A stretch of 59,885 nucleotides of DNA from Silicimonas sp. (GTDB lineage: Bacteria > Pseudomonadota > Alphaproteobacteria > Rhodobacterales > Rhodobacteraceae): NCBI GenBank assembly GCA_022826385.1, contig JAJDUZ010000015.1, forward strand, positions 1 to 59,885. Direction: 5' to 3'. The stretch's first letter is position 1. Every line of letters starts with the position of its first letter. Below the pieces are notes generated by a model. That model searched no databases and was not told where the DNA came from. It saw only the letters and a program-made list of their open reading frames with translations. Positions 46,437 through 55,207 of this stretch are shown one piece after another. A program made the translations under genes and the position numbers.

Positions 46437-49256
46437 TCAGTGCGCTTCGGCCCAATTCCGACCTTGGCCGGCGTCGACAACCAGGGGCACATCCAGGGAA
46501 ATTGCTGGCAGGGCTGCGCCTTCCATCACGTCGCGCGCGGCGGCGATCAGGTCATCGACAGCTCCGTCTTCGACTTCGAACAGCAACTCGTCATGGACTT
46601 GCAGCAGCATTTTGGCGGGCAGATTCGCAATCGCCGCCGGCATTCGGATCATTGCACGCCGGATGATATCGGCTGCGGTCCCTTGGATGGGCGCGTTGAT
46701 GGCCGCCCGTTTCGCGAACCCGGCATGCGGGCCGCGATTGTTGATCTCGGGCGTGTGGATGCGGCGGCCGAACAGCGTCTCGACATGACCGTGTTCCTTG
46801 GCGAAGGCCACAGTGTCATCCATATATGTGCGAATGCCCGGAAACCGTTCGAAATAACGGTCGATAAATCCCTGAGCCTCGGCCCGGGGAATGCGAAGGT
46901 TGCGGGCCAGCCCAAAGCCCGAAATGCCATAGATCACCCCGAAGTTGATCGCCTTGGCCTGACGTCTGACATCCGGCGTCATCTCCTCCAGCGGCACGTT
47001 GAACATTTCGGACGCGGTTGCGGCATGGATGTCCTGACCGTCGCGGAAGGCTTCCTTCAACGCATCGATCCCGGCGATATGGGCAAGAATGCGCAATTCG
47101 ATCTGGCTATAGTCAAGGCTGACCAGCGTATGCCCGTCGGTCGACACGAAGGCTTCGCGAATGCGGCGACCGTCTTCGGTGCGGACGGGGATGTTCTGCA
47201 AGTTGGGATCGGTCGAGGCGAGGCGACCGGTGTTCGCGCCCGCGATGGAGTAAGACGTGTGAACCCGGCCCGTCTCGGCGTTGATGTGGTCCTGCAACGC
47301 GTCGGTATAGGTCGATTTCAGTTTCGACAATTGCCGCCAGTCAAGAATGCGCCGGGGCAGATCGTGGATCGTTGCCATGTCTTCCAGCACGTCTGCACCG
47401 GTCGAATAAGCCCCGGTTTTACCCTTCTTGGGCTCTTTGCCATCCGGCAGTTGCAGGCCAAGCTCGTCAAACATGATCTCGCCAAGCTGCTTGGGCGAAC
47501 CCACGTTGAACTTGCGCCCGGCCAGCTCGTGGATTTCGTCCTCGAGCTGCGCCATTTTCTGGGCAAAGGCGTTCGACATACGCGACAGCACCTGTGCGTC
47601 GACCTTGATGCCCGCCATCTCCATTTCAGCCAACACCGGTACCAAAGGACGCTCCAACGTCTCATAGACGGTCGTGACCTTCTTCTTGTGCAGCCCCGGT
47701 TTGAAGCCCTGCCAGAGGCGCAGCGTGATGTCGGCGTCCTCGGCCGCGTATTTCACCGCGTCTTCGACCGGAACGCGGTCAAAAGTGATCTGGCTTTTGC
47801 CCGTGCCCAGAAGCGATTTGATCTCGATCGGGTGGTGGCCAAGATAACGCTCGGACAGGATGTCCATCCCGTGGTTGTGAAGCCCCGCATTCATGGCATA
47901 GGACATCAGCAGCGTGTCATCAATCGGCGCCACATCGATGCCATAGCGGGCAAGGATCTTGGCGTCGTATTTCATGTTCTGCCCGATCTTGATGACGCTC
48001 GGGTCCTCCAGAAGCGGCTTCAGGATCGCCAAGGCCTCCTCAAGAGGCATCTGGCCCTCGGCCAGTTCGTCCGAGCCGAACAAGTCGTCACCGGCTGACT
48101 GTTTGTGCGTCAGTGGAATATAGGCGGCTGAGCCCGGCTCGATCGCAAGCGACACGCCAACCAGATCGGCTGTCATCTCGTTCAAGCCAGTGGTTTCGGT
48201 ATCGACCGCGACCCAGCCTCGCGCGATCGCATGATCGACCCAATCCTGCAGGGCAGCGGCGTCGGTGACGGCGCTATACTCGGCCTGATCGAAGGGCACC
48301 GCCTCGGGGGCGTCGGCCTCTTCGGTGGCGACCGGCGTGTCCTCGATCACCGGGACTTCGGTGCCAAGTGCCTCGGCCACGCGACGGGTGATGGTGCGGA
48401 ATTCCATTGCCGTCAGGAATGCGAGCAGCGCGTCCGCCTCGGGGTCTTTCACCTCGAGCGACTCCAGCGAATAGGGCAGGTCCATCTGCTGGTCGAGCGT
48501 CACAAGCTGGCGCGACAGGCGGATTTGATCCGCGTTGTCGAGCAGCGTCTGGCGGCGCTTCGGTTGTTTGATCTCTTCAGCGCGCGCAAGCAGCGTGTCG
48601 AGATCACCATATTCGTTAATCAGAAGGGCCGCAGTTTTCACGCCGATCCCGGGCGCGCCGGGGATGTTGTCGACGCTGTCGCCCGCCAGGGCCTGCACGT
48701 CGATCACCTTGTCGGGCGAGACGCCAAACTTCTCCTCGACGCCTTCAACGCCGATCCGGACATTCTTCATCGCGTCGAACATCTCGACCCCGTCGCCGAC
48801 CAATTGCATCAGGTCCTTGTCGGACGAGACGATCGTGACACGACCTCCGGCTTCACGCGCCTGACGGGCGAGCGTCGCAATGATGTCGTCGGCTTCGAAC
48901 CCTTCGGTTTCGAGGCAAGCGATATTGAATGCGCGCGTGGCATCGCGTGTCAGCGGGATCTGCGGACGCAGGTCTTCGGGCATCGCGTCGCGGTTGGCCT
49001 TGTACTGGTCATAGAGGTCGTTGCGAAACGTGTGCGATCCCTTGTCGAACACGACGGCCACATGGGTGGGCGCGTCGGCGCCCTTGTTGTCCTCGACCAG
49101 CTTCCACAACATGTTGACAAAGCCCGAGACAGCGCCAACCGGCAGGCCATCGGACTTGCGGGTCAGGGGCGGCAGCGCGTGATAGGCGCGGAAGATGAAG
49201 GCCGAGCCGTCGATCAGGCTCAGATGACACCCCTTGCCGAACGATCCCCCTGCCAT
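46437..49256 (-). CDS. polA: DNA polymerase I
   Basis: 939 residues with all three domains. 5'-3' exonuclease (1-about 290, LIDGSAFIFRAYHALPPL and VSSDKDLMQLV, GVEEKFGVSPDKV), 3'-5' exonuclease with intact DTETTGL, and polymerase with motif A DYSQIELRILAHI, motif B RRQAKAINFGVIYG and motif C QVHDELLFEV. Fills gaps in repair and Okazaki processing. GGGGGTAAC precedes the ATG. Confidence 0.98.
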   Translation of the reverse strand: MAGGSFGKGCHLSLIDGSAFIFRAYHALPPLTRKSDGLPVGAVSGFVNMLWKLVEDNKGADAPTHVAVVFDKGSHTFRNDLYDQYKANRDAMPEDLRPQIPLTRDATRAFNIACLETEGFEADDIIATLARQAREAGGRVTIVSSDKDLMQLVGDGVEMFDAMKNVRIGVEGVEEKFGVSPDKVIDVQALAGDSVDNIPGAPGIGVKTAALLINEYGDLDTLLARAEEIKQPKRRQTLLDNADQIRLSRQLVTLDQQMDLPYSLESLEVKDPEADALLAFLTAMEFRTITRRVAEALGTEVPVIEDTPVATEEADAPEAVPFDQAEYSAVTDAAALQDWVDHAIARGWVAVDTETTGLNEMTADLVGVSLAIEPGSAAYIPLTHKQSAGDDLFGSDELAEGQMPLEEALAILKPLLEDPSVIKIGQNMKYDAKILARYGIDVAPIDDTLLMSYAMNAGLHNHGMDILSERYLGHHPIEIKSLLGTGKSQITFDRVPVEDAVKYAAEDADITLRLWQGFKPGLHKKKVTTVYETLERPLVPVLAEMEMAGIKVDAQVLSRMSNAFAQKMAQLEDEIHELAGRKFNVGSPKQLGEIMFDELGLQLPDGKEPKKGKTGAYSTGADVLEDMATIHDLPRRILDWRQLSKLKSTYTDALQDHINAETGRVHTSYSIAGANTGRLASTDPNLQNIPVRTEDGRRIREAFVSTDGHTLVSLDYSQIELRILAHIAGIDALKEAFRDGQDIHAATASEMFNVPLEEMTPDVRRQAKAINFGVIYGISGFGLARNLRIPRAEAQGFIDRYFERFPGIRTYMDDTVAFAKEHGHVETLFGRRIHTPEINNRGPHAGFAKRAAINAPIQGTAADIIRRAMIRMPAAIANLPAKMLLQVHDELLFEVEDGAVDDLIAAARDVMEGAALPAISLDVPLVVDAGQGRNWAEAH

Positions 49257-49296
49257 AGTGTTACCCCCGTTCGATGCAGCCTTTCAGGTGAGATAC

Positions 49297-49740
49297 ATGA
49301 GAGCTTTGGTCTTGGCGAGTGCACTTGCGTGTCCTGTGATCGCGTCTGCTGACACCTGCGACCCCAAGCGAATGAATTGCTCGCCGCTTGTGGCCTGTGT
49401 CGAAGAGACCGGCGAATTTTTCCGGGGTGCTTCGTTCGGGCAGGATGCCGGACCGTTCCGTGCCGACAGTGTGACAGGCGCGGTTTGTACTGGAACATGG
49501 CGCCGGACATTATTGGGCATCGGCATTGCCGAGTTTCGATGTGACGACGGGCGCATGGGAAGTTCGGTGTTCAACTGGTTCGAACCGGAAAGCGGAACAG
49601 CAGTCGGTTACGGCACGTTTGTCGACGGTGGGGTGGCCCGGTTCTGGGCCGGGAACAATCTGGAACGCTACTTTCGCGAGATCGATCCGGAAGAACGCCA
49701 GCGCATGGCATGCAATCCGATCGACATGCTCTTGAGTTGA
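49297..49740 (+). CDS. Secreted hypothetical protein
   Basis: 147 residues. Signal peptide MRALVLASALACPVIASA then a Cys-containing mature domain (CDPKRMNCSPLVACVEETGEF, AVCTGTWRRTLLGIGIAEF, RCDDGRMGSSVFNWFEPESG, ARFWAGNNLERYF). The repeated G-x-x-x-F-x-C strands suggest a small beta fold held by disulfides. Not a family I can name. AGGTGAG upstream. The dispersed repeat begins right after its stop codon. Confidence 0.78.
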   Translation: MRALVLASALACPVIASADTCDPKRMNCSPLVACVEETGEFFRGASFGQDAGPFRADSVTGAVCTGTWRRTLLGIGIAEFRCDDGRMGSSVFNWFEPESGTAVGYGTFVDGGVARFWAGNNLERYFREIDPEERQRMACNPIDMLLS

Positions 49741-49832
49741 CGGGGCAAGGGGGCGCTGCCCCCCGTCACCTTTGGTGACGTCCCCGGGATATTTGTGAAC
49801 AGGCGAAGGCGAATTTGAGTCAAATTTGCCCG
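49741..49832 (+). repeat. Dispersed intergenic repeat, copy 2
   Basis: Starts at the base after a stop codon: GGGGGCGCTGCCCCCC stem (49749-49763), CGTCACC/GGTGACG stem (49764-49780), CCCCGGGATATTTGTGAAC, AGGCGAAG, then the palindrome GGCGAATTTGA.TCAAATTTGCC (49808-49830). The fullest of three copies. Likely a bidirectional terminator between convergent genes. Confidence 0.7.
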
Positions 49833-49849
49833 AGTTCGACGATGGTGGA

Positions 49850-51391
49850 TTATCGACCTTTGAAGAGCCCACCCAGTATGCCGCGAACGATCCGCCGGCC
49901 GGTGGTGCCGGTCAGTTCCTTCACCACCATTTTCGTCAGCTTGTCCCCCATGCTGTCCGACCGTGTGGAGCGTTTCGATGTCGAGCGACCGACCTGTGTG
50001 CCGTCATAGCGCCGGGCCTGCTTCAACTCGCGCTCGGCCTCGGCGGCTTCTTCCTCCAGCCGTTCGGCCTCCTCGGCCTCGGCTGCGGCTTTCTCGGCCC
50101 GGCCGCGCAGCACCTCATAGGCACTCTCGCGGTCCTTCACGCTTTCGTACTTGCCCGCGATCGGCGAGGTGTCGATCGCGGCCTGCCGTTCGGCGGTCGT
50201 GATTGGTCCAAGCTGAGAAGAGGGCGGACGGATCAGCGTCCGTTCAACGATGCTGGGCGCGCCCTTGGCTTCGAGGAAGCTGGTCACGGCTTCGCCGACG
50301 CCAACCTCCTTGATGGCATCCTCGGTCGAGAAGCGGGGATTGGTGCGATAGGTTTCGGCCGCCTGCTTCAGGCCCTTCTGATCCTTCGGCGTGAAGGCGC
50401 GAAGCGCGTGCTGCACCCGGTTACCAAGCTGGCCCAGAATGTCTTCGGGGACGTCGGCCGGGTTCTGCGTGACGAAATAGACACCGACGCCTTTCGACCG
50501 AATGAGACGGGCCACCTGTTCGACCTTTTCGACCAGCGCTTTTGGGGCGTCGTCAAAGAGCAGATGCGCCTCGTCGAAGAAGAAGACCAGCTTCGGTTTG
50601 TCCGGGTCGCCGACCTCGGGAAGCTCTTCGAACAACTCTGACAGCAGCCAGAGAAGCGAGGTTGCGTAGAGTCTCGGCGCGGCCATCAGTTTGTTGGCGG
50701 CAAGGATATTGATCCGCCCCCGGCCATCCGTGTCGGTGCGCATGATGTCGGAAAGCTCAAGCGCGGGCTCCCCGAAGAACTGGGTCGCGCCCTGGTTTTC
50801 AAGCACCAGAAGCTGGCGTTGGATGGCCCCGACCGACGCGGTCGAGATGTTGCCATAGCGCAGCGAGATTGTCTCGCGGTTCTCGCCCAGCCAGACCAGC
50901 ATCGCCTGCAGGTCCTTCAGGTCCAGAAGCGGCAGACCGTCTTCGTCGGCGACCCGAAACGCGATGTTCAGAACCCCTTCCTGCGCTTCCGACAACTCCA
51001 GCAACCGGGCCAGCAGAAGCGGTCCCATCTCGGCTACGGTCGTGCGGATCGGATGGCCCTGTTCGCCGTAGAGATCCCAGAACGTCACCGGGAACGCGTC
51101 ATAGCTGTAGTCGTCGAACCCAATGATACCGGCGCGCTTCATAAAGGCGTCGTGCAGCTTGAAATCTTCCGTGCCGCTGATGGCCAGCCCAGACAGATCG
51201 CCCTTTACGTCGGCCAGAAAGACTGGCACGCTCACAGCCGAGAAACTCTCGGCCATGATCTGCAAAGTCACGGTTTTGCCAGTGCCGGTGGCGCCTGCGA
51301 TCAGCCCGTGCCGGTTTGCGTATTTGAGCAGAAGCTCCTGCGGCAGGGCGTAATCTTCGCCGCCGCCTCCTATGAACAATGTTTCCGTCAC
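49850..51391 (-). CDS. HerA-like ATPase, DUF853 family
   Basis: 513 residues. HerA/FtsK-type ATPase: Walker A GATGTGKT (about 34-41), Walker [13 protein letters not shown], and the conserved [25 protein letters not shown] block with the arginine-finger region. A coiled, Glu/Ala-rich segment (about 425-465) precedes a basic C-terminal tail. DUF853 proteins are cytosolic hexameric motors of unknown substrate; they are not in a HerA-NurA repair or defence pair here. Confidence 0.92.
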   Translation of the reverse strand: MTETLFIGGGGEDYALPQELLLKYANRHGLIAGATGTGKTVTLQIMAESFSAVSVPVFLADVKGDLSGLAISGTEDFKLHDAFMKRAGIIGFDDYSYDAFPVTFWDLYGEQGHPIRTTVAEMGPLLLARLLELSEAQEGVLNIAFRVADEDGLPLLDLKDLQAMLVWLGENRETISLRYGNISTASVGAIQRQLLVLENQGATQFFGEPALELSDIMRTDTDGRGRINILAANKLMAAPRLYATSLLWLLSELFEELPEVGDPDKPKLVFFFDEAHLLFDDAPKALVEKVEQVARLIRSKGVGVYFVTQNPADVPEDILGQLGNRVQHALRAFTPKDQKGLKQAAETYRTNPRFSTEDAIKEVGVGEAVTSFLEAKGAPSIVERTLIRPPSSQLGPITTAERQAAIDTSPIAGKYESVKDRESAYEVLRGRAEKAAAEAEEAERLEEEAAEAERELKQARRYDGTQVGRSTSKRSTRSDSMGDKLTKMVVKELTGTTGRRIVRGILGGLFKGR

Positions 51392-51465
51392 CGGCGTCCC
51401 TCGTCGCGTCGATCCAGTTTCTTTCGGGGGAGAATACCTTGTTAACCAGTCTGTGCTACCCCGAT
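51392..51465. other. Divergent promoter region of the HerA-like gene
   Basis: First part of a 427-base gene-free stretch. On the plus strand TTGTTA (51439-51444) and CGATAA (51462-51467), 17 bases apart, could form a promoter pointing into the tandem terminators, but this is weak. Confidence 0.3.
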
Positions 51466-51507
51466 AACACCCCCAAGGGGTCCTACGGATATCCGTGGGG
51501 GTTTTTC
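51466..51507 (+). terminator. First of two tandem intrinsic terminators
   Basis: CACCCCC (51468-51474) pairs with GTGGGGG (51495-51501), followed by TTTTT. The inner loop has its own GGATATCC palindrome. No gene precedes it on this strand. Confidence 0.7.
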
Positions 51508-51520
51508 CTCCCTGTTGACT

Positions 51521-51547
51521 GGCCGCGCCTCATGGCGCGGCTTTTTT
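51521..51547 (+). terminator. Second of two tandem intrinsic terminators
   Basis: GCCGCGCC (51522-51529) pairs perfectly with GGCGCGGC (51534-51541), loop TCAT, then TTTTTT. Confidence 0.85.
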
Positions 51548-51624
51548 CCTTGCTGTCGGTAAGTGCGCGATCGGCGGAAGAACTCTGGTCGGCAAGTCAT
51601 TGAAAAAATGTGATCGAAAGACTG

Positions 51625-51653
51625 TTGACGGGTCGCGAGACTCGTCATACCGT
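51625..51653 (+). promoter_or_regulatory. Candidate sigma-70 promoter of an intergenic sRNA
   Basis: TTGACG (51625-51630), 17 bases, TACCGT (51648-51653). Points at a short transcript that ends at the terminator near 51725. Confidence 0.4.
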
Positions 51654-51659
51654 GCCGCT

Positions 51660-51727
51660 CAATGATAAGTCGGCCAGTCCGGCAGGGAGTGAAATGGAAA
51701 GGGCCCGCGTGCGGGTCCTTTTCTTTT
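51660..51727 (+). ncRNA. Candidate small RNA upstream of ialB with its own terminator
   Basis: About 68 bases from the predicted +1 to a perfect terminator: GGGCCCGC (51701-51708) with GCGGGTCC (51711-51718), one G-U pair only in plus RNA, then TTTTCTTTT. Contains a GGCCAG..CCGG segment that can form a small 5' hairpin. A GGAGTG site and ATG open a 20-codon frame across the terminator (51694-51756), so an attenuator for ialB is an alternative reading. Confidence 0.45.
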
Positions 51728-51818
51728 ATGAGCAAGGCTTTGCGCGCGGTACTTGATGCGGCTGACAACCCGCTTGCCCCATGTTAAAGCCGATTTCGGA
51801 CCACGTGAGGATATCGGT

Positions 51819-52451
51819 ATGAAAAACCTGATCGGACTGCCCGTCGCACTTGTGGCCTTTGCCCTGGCGTCGCCGGTTCTGGCGCAAAGTGATGGTGCCG
51901 CGGCACCATCTGCCGAGACGGGCACCGCAACGGAAGATGCGGGCGCGCCGGGCTTGTCGATGGGAACGCCGGAAGCGGATCCAAGCCAGCCTTACGTGCG
52001 CGACACGTTCGGCGATTGGCAGTTGCGCTGCGTGCGCGCCGAGGCGGATGCCGAGATCTGCCAGTTGTACCAGCTTCTGAAAGATGCCGAAGGAAACTCG
52101 GTTGCGGAGTTCAATATGTTTCCGCTTCCCGAAGGCCAGCAGGCTGTGGCTGGGGCAAATATCGTGACCCCGCTTGAGACGCTGCTGACGGCCAGCCTGC
52201 GTCTGGCTGTGGATGGTGGGCAGGCCAAGCGCTATCCCTATTCGTTCTGCAGCCAGATCGGGTGTTTCTCGCGCATTGGTCTGACGGCGGCCGAAGTGGA
52301 TACGTTCCGCAAGGGCGCTGCGGCGACCGTGACGATCGTGCCCGCAGCCGCGCCGAACGAAACGGTCGGTCTCTCCTTGTCGCTGTCGGGCTTTACCGCC
52401 GGTTACAATGCCTTGGTCGAAATCGAGAAGGCGCGCCTGTCCGGCGAGTAA
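51819..52451 (+). CDS. Invasion-associated locus B (IalB) family periplasmic protein
   Basis: 210 residues. Signal peptide MKNLIGLPVALVAFALASPVLA, a disordered acidic linker (about 24-60), then the IalB domain: DTFGDWQLRCVRAEADAEICQLYQLL, AEFNMFPLP, YSFCSQIGCFSRIGLT. Four Cys are placed for two disulfides. Common in Rhodobacterales, where it is not tied to host invasion. ATG at 51819 follows GTGAGGAT. Confidence 0.92.
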   Translation: MKNLIGLPVALVAFALASPVLAQSDGAAAPSAETGTATEDAGAPGLSMGTPEADPSQPYVRDTFGDWQLRCVRAEADAEICQLYQLLKDAEGNSVAEFNMFPLPEGQQAVAGANIVTPLETLLTASLRLAVDGGQAKRYPYSFCSQIGCFSRIGLTAAEVDTFRKGAAATVTIVPAAAPNETVGLSLSLSGFTAGYNALVEIEKARLSGE

Positions 52452-52456
52452 CGCCG

Positions 52457-53062
52457 TCAGTCGGCTGTCATGCCGGGGCCGGTCAGGCGCCAGCTCCGTT
52501 CCGGTTGCATGCGGGCCCGCAACCGGTCGAGACGCCATGCCTCCGTTCCGCCAGAGGCATGTTGCGGTGTCAGCGACCAGCGCGTTTCGACGCCCGGCGC
52601 CCCACCTGTGTCCGGCGTCAGGATCAGGCCAAGCGGCGCAACCCGCCCTTCCTTCGCCCCGGTTTCGGCGGCCAGGTGCAGCCGCCGCACTGCGGTCAGG
52701 CCGGGTGGGCCGGGCAAGTCGGCGACCACCAACGGGACAAGACCGGCCCGCAGGGCTTCCTCCATCGTCCAGAGCAGATCCTCGGGCCGTTTCGGGGTGA
52801 AGAAGATGAAGCGGGACGGATCGACAAGCCCGGTCATCCCCTCGGCATGAAGCTGACCCGCGCCCCAGGCGGGCCGTATCCAGAACACCGGCCCCGCCAA
52901 CGTGCCCGCAAGCTTCAGCGCCAGACGCCGCCGGGCCGTGCCGCAAAACTCGTGCACCCGCGCCCGGTCCAGCGTCAGGTCACCGAGAAACGTCACGGGA
53001 GCCGCGCCGGGACGACGATGTGACGTGCGGGTCAACAGGTGGGCAGCGGCAGCGGCGGTCAT
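52457..53062 (-). CDS. imuA: ImuA family SOS mutagenesis protein, orphan
   Basis: 201 residues, RecA-fold relative. ImuA core is clear: FIFFTPKRPEDLLWTMEEALRAG, VPLVVADLPGPPGLTAVRRL, HLAAETG and GAPGVETRW; a Walker A motif is lacking, as usual. ImuA, ImuB and DnaE2 form the alphaproteobacterial translesion mutasome and are normally encoded in that order. Here nothing follows imuA (the convergent ialB ends six bases away). A LexA box at 53079-53093 and an apparent leaderless start (-10 TACACT six bases before ATG) are intact. Confidence 0.88.
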   Translation of the reverse strand: MTAAAAAHLLTRTSHRRPGAAPVTFLGDLTLDRARVHEFCGTARRRLALKLAGTLAGPVFWIRPAWGAGQLHAEGMTGLVDPSRFIFFTPKRPEDLLWTMEEALRAGLVPLVVADLPGPPGLTAVRRLHLAAETGAKEGRVAPLGLILTPDTGGAPGVETRWSLTPQHASGGTEAWRLDRLRARMQPERSWRLTGPGMTAD

Positions 53063-53078
53063 GGCGGCAGTGTATAAT

Positions 53079-53093
53079 GTTCTTACTTTGTTC
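53079..53093 (-). promoter_or_regulatory. LexA box in front of imuA
   Basis: GTTC-TTACTTT-GTTC on the plus strand, an exact alphaproteobacterial LexA operator. Within the minus-strand promoter TTGAGA / 17 bases / TACACT it lies in the spacer, ending 17 bases before the imuA ATG. Confidence 0.85.
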
Positions 53094-53211
53094 TCAATGG
53101 TTTTCTACATGATACCGTCCGGCCTTTGCGTATTTGAGAAGAGATGAAGACAGGGTTGGCTTTGCTTCCCCGGCGGGATTTAAAGACCCGACTGGCAAAA
53201 AGGAGAGGTCC

Positions 53212-54255
53212 ATGAAGCGTGTCGAACTGGGGCGAAGCGGGATCAAGGTGCAGAACTATTGCCTCGGCACGATGACCTGGGGCACCCAGACTTCCGAGGC
53301 AGGGGCCCATGACCAGATCGATCGAGCAATGGCCGCAGGGCTCGACTTCATCGACACGGCCGAGATGTACCCGGTCAACCCGGTTCGGGTCGAGACGGCG
53401 GGGCTGACCGAAACGTTCATCGGCAACTGGATCGCCAAATCGGGTCAACGCGACAAGTGGGTGATTGCCACCAAACACTCCGGCAAGCGGTCGGAATTGC
53501 GCGACGGTCGGGGCATCGGGCCGGACACGGTGCGCGAGGTGCTGGAGGGATCGCTGCGACGGTTGCAGACGGATTACGTCGATCTCTATCAATTTCACTG
53601 GCCGAACCGGGCACATTATCATTTCCGCCGGAACTGGCATTTCGATCCCAGCGAACAACCGCCAGCAAACGAAACGCTGGATAACTTCGCGGCCACGATG
53701 GAGGTTCTGGCCGAGCTTGTGAAAGAGGGCAAGATCCGCGCCTTCGGGCTGTCGAACGAGTCGGCTTGGGGCACGATGCGGTGGCTCGACGCGGCGGCGG
53801 CGACCGGTGGGCCGCGCGTGGAGACGATCCAGAACGAGTATTCGCTGATGTGCCGGCATTATGACCTCGACCTGGCCGAGATCGGATACCACGAGGATGT
53901 CACGCTGCTGGCCTTCTCGCCTCTTGCGACGGGCCTTCTGACCGGCAAATACGCGAACGGGGCGAAGCCCGAAGGATCGCGGATCACGGTGACCGAGACG
54001 CTTGGCGGGCGGTCCGGCCCCTCGGCCTTCGCGGCGGCGGACGCCCATGTGCAGATTGCCAGGGAACACGGCATTGATCCGGTGCATATGGCGCTGGCCT
54101 GGTGCGTCGAACGCCCCTATCCGAGCATCCCGATTTTCGGTGCGTCGACGTCGGAACAACTCGACCACATCATCGCCGGGCGGGACCTCAAGCTGAGCGA
54201 CGAGGTGCACGCTGCGCTCTCAAAAGCACACCGCGCGCATCCGATGCCGTTCTGA
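53212..54255 (+). CDS. Aldo/keto reductase, Tas/YajO-like
   Basis: 347 residues, TIM barrel. LGTMTWGTQTSEAGAHDQIDRA, FIDTAEMYPVNP with catalytic Asp and Tyr, IATKHSG with Lys, and YQFHWPNR with His. The VNP insertion after Tyr is typical of Tas (YgdS) proteins. C-terminal IPIFGASTSEQLDHIIA contacts NADPH. Substrate unknown. AAGGAGAGG fixes the ATG. Confidence 0.95.
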   Translation: MKRVELGRSGIKVQNYCLGTMTWGTQTSEAGAHDQIDRAMAAGLDFIDTAEMYPVNPVRVETAGLTETFIGNWIAKSGQRDKWVIATKHSGKRSELRDGRGIGPDTVREVLEGSLRRLQTDYVDLYQFHWPNRAHYHFRRNWHFDPSEQPPANETLDNFAATMEVLAELVKEGKIRAFGLSNESAWGTMRWLDAAAATGGPRVETIQNEYSLMCRHYDLDLAEIGYHEDVTLLAFSPLATGLLTGKYANGAKPEGSRITVTETLGGRSGPSAFAAADAHVQIAREHGIDPVHMALAWCVERPYPSIPIFGASTSEQLDHIIAGRDLKLSDEVHAALSKAHRAHPMPF

Positions 54256-54329
54256 TCGCCAGCGAAGTCTTGCCGATCACGGGGCGGCTCCTTAGGGTCG
54301 CCGCCATGGGGGAGCTGTTGGAGACAGGT

Positions 54330-54683
54330 ATGTCTGCGATCCGTCGCGTCTTGACGGTTTTTGTGTCAATCATCTTGCTGGCCGGGTGCCAGGAAGACGG
54401 CAGTCAAACGTCTGCGTCAAACAATGATGACATCCCGTCGATTCTCTCGCCGCAACGCGACGCGTGCCAAAAGGACGGTGGCCGCTGGGGCAGGGTTCCG
54501 AACAGCGAAAACTTCGTCTGTTACCGGATCACCCGCGACGCCAACAAGACCTGCAGCGCGAAGTCGGATTGCGAAGGTCTGTGTCTTGCCAGATCGCGCA
54601 CTTGCGCCCCCCAGACGCCGCTTTACGGCTGTCACGAGGTTCTTTCATCAAGTGGACAAAGACAAACCCTATGTATCGAATAA
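54330..54683 (+). CDS. Cys-rich lipoprotein
   Basis: 117 residues. Lipobox SIILLAGC (Cys20), a short polar linker, then a Cys-rich domain: RDACQKDGGRWGR, NFVCYR, KTCSAKSDCEGLCLARSRTC and YGCHEV..TLCIE, eight or nine Cys for disulfides. The K-x-C-x-x-x-x-D-C-x-x-x-C spacing resembles small scavenger or inhibitor folds but I cannot name the family. Overlaps the next gene by 13 bases. Confidence 0.78.
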   Translation: MSAIRRVLTVFVSIILLAGCQEDGSQTSASNNDDIPSILSPQRDACQKDGGRWGRVPNSENFVCYRITRDANKTCSAKSDCEGLCLARSRTCAPQTPLYGCHEVLSSSGQRQTLCIE

Positions 54684-55207
54684 ACGCCGTTTTCGTTGGT
54701 GCCTTGTGTGTTCTTCTCGCGGCCTGTGCCGCGGCCCCCAGCTATCGCGATCAGGGGGTTTCGATGACCTCGATGGCGGTGTTCGACCCGGCGCGCTATG
54801 CCGGTCTCTGGTACGAGGTGGCAAGTTTTCCGGTGTCGTTCCAGAACGGCTGCATCAACACGCAGGCCGACTACGAGGTGGCGTCGGAGGGGGTGCTGAG
54901 CGTTCGGAATTCGTGCTTCCGAAACGGTGCGCTGTCGGTCATCGAAGGCACGGCCACCGTTGACGGGCCAGGCCGATTGAAGGTGCGCTTCGCGGGCATG
55001 CCGTTCGCGGCGGATTACTGGGTGCTTTGGGTTGACGAGAGCTATCGCACGGCCGTTGTCGGCACGCCGTCTGGCCGGGCCGGATGGGTTCTGAACCGCG
55101 ATCCGGTCATTCCGACGGACCGGCTTGCGGCGGCGGAAGAAGTTCTGCGCTTCAACGGCTATGACGTCAGCCAACTGCGCCGCACCACGCAGGAGACCGC
55201 GCGATGA
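54671..55207 (+). CDS. blc: Bacterial lipocalin (Blc type)
   Basis: 178 residues, lipoprotein signal with ALCVLLAAC (Cys19). Lipocalin motif 1 DPARYAGLWYEVASFP, Cys pair CINTQADYEV and SCFRNG, and YWVLWVDESYRTAVVG for motif 3. Binds lysophospholipids or fatty acids in the outer membrane. Start lies inside the upstream lipoprotein gene; its stop overlaps the next gene (ATGA). Confidence 0.92.
   Translation: MYRINAVFVGALCVLLAACAAAPSYRDQGVSMTSMAVFDPARYAGLWYEVASFPVSFQNGCINTQADYEVASEGVLSVRNSCFRNGALSVIEGTATVDGPGRLKVRFAGMPFAADYWVLWVDESYRTAVVGTPSGRAGWVLNRDPVIPTDRLAAAEEVLRFNGYDVSQLRRTTQETAR

Noticed and set aside
46416..48098. A 560-codon plus-strand frame
   Set aside because: It is exactly antisense to polA, whose motifs are intact; a codon-bias shadow in GC-rich DNA.
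51379..51603. A 74-codon plus-strand frame over the tandem terminators
   Set aside because: It crosses two strong intrinsic terminators and has no homology or ribosome site.
51694..51756. A 20-codon leader peptide ahead of ialB
   Set aside because: It has a start and a GGAG site but no run of regulatory codons; kept only as an alternative explanation for the terminator.
53083..54210. A 375-codon minus-strand frame
   Set aside because: Antisense to the aldo/keto reductase, with no recognisable domain.
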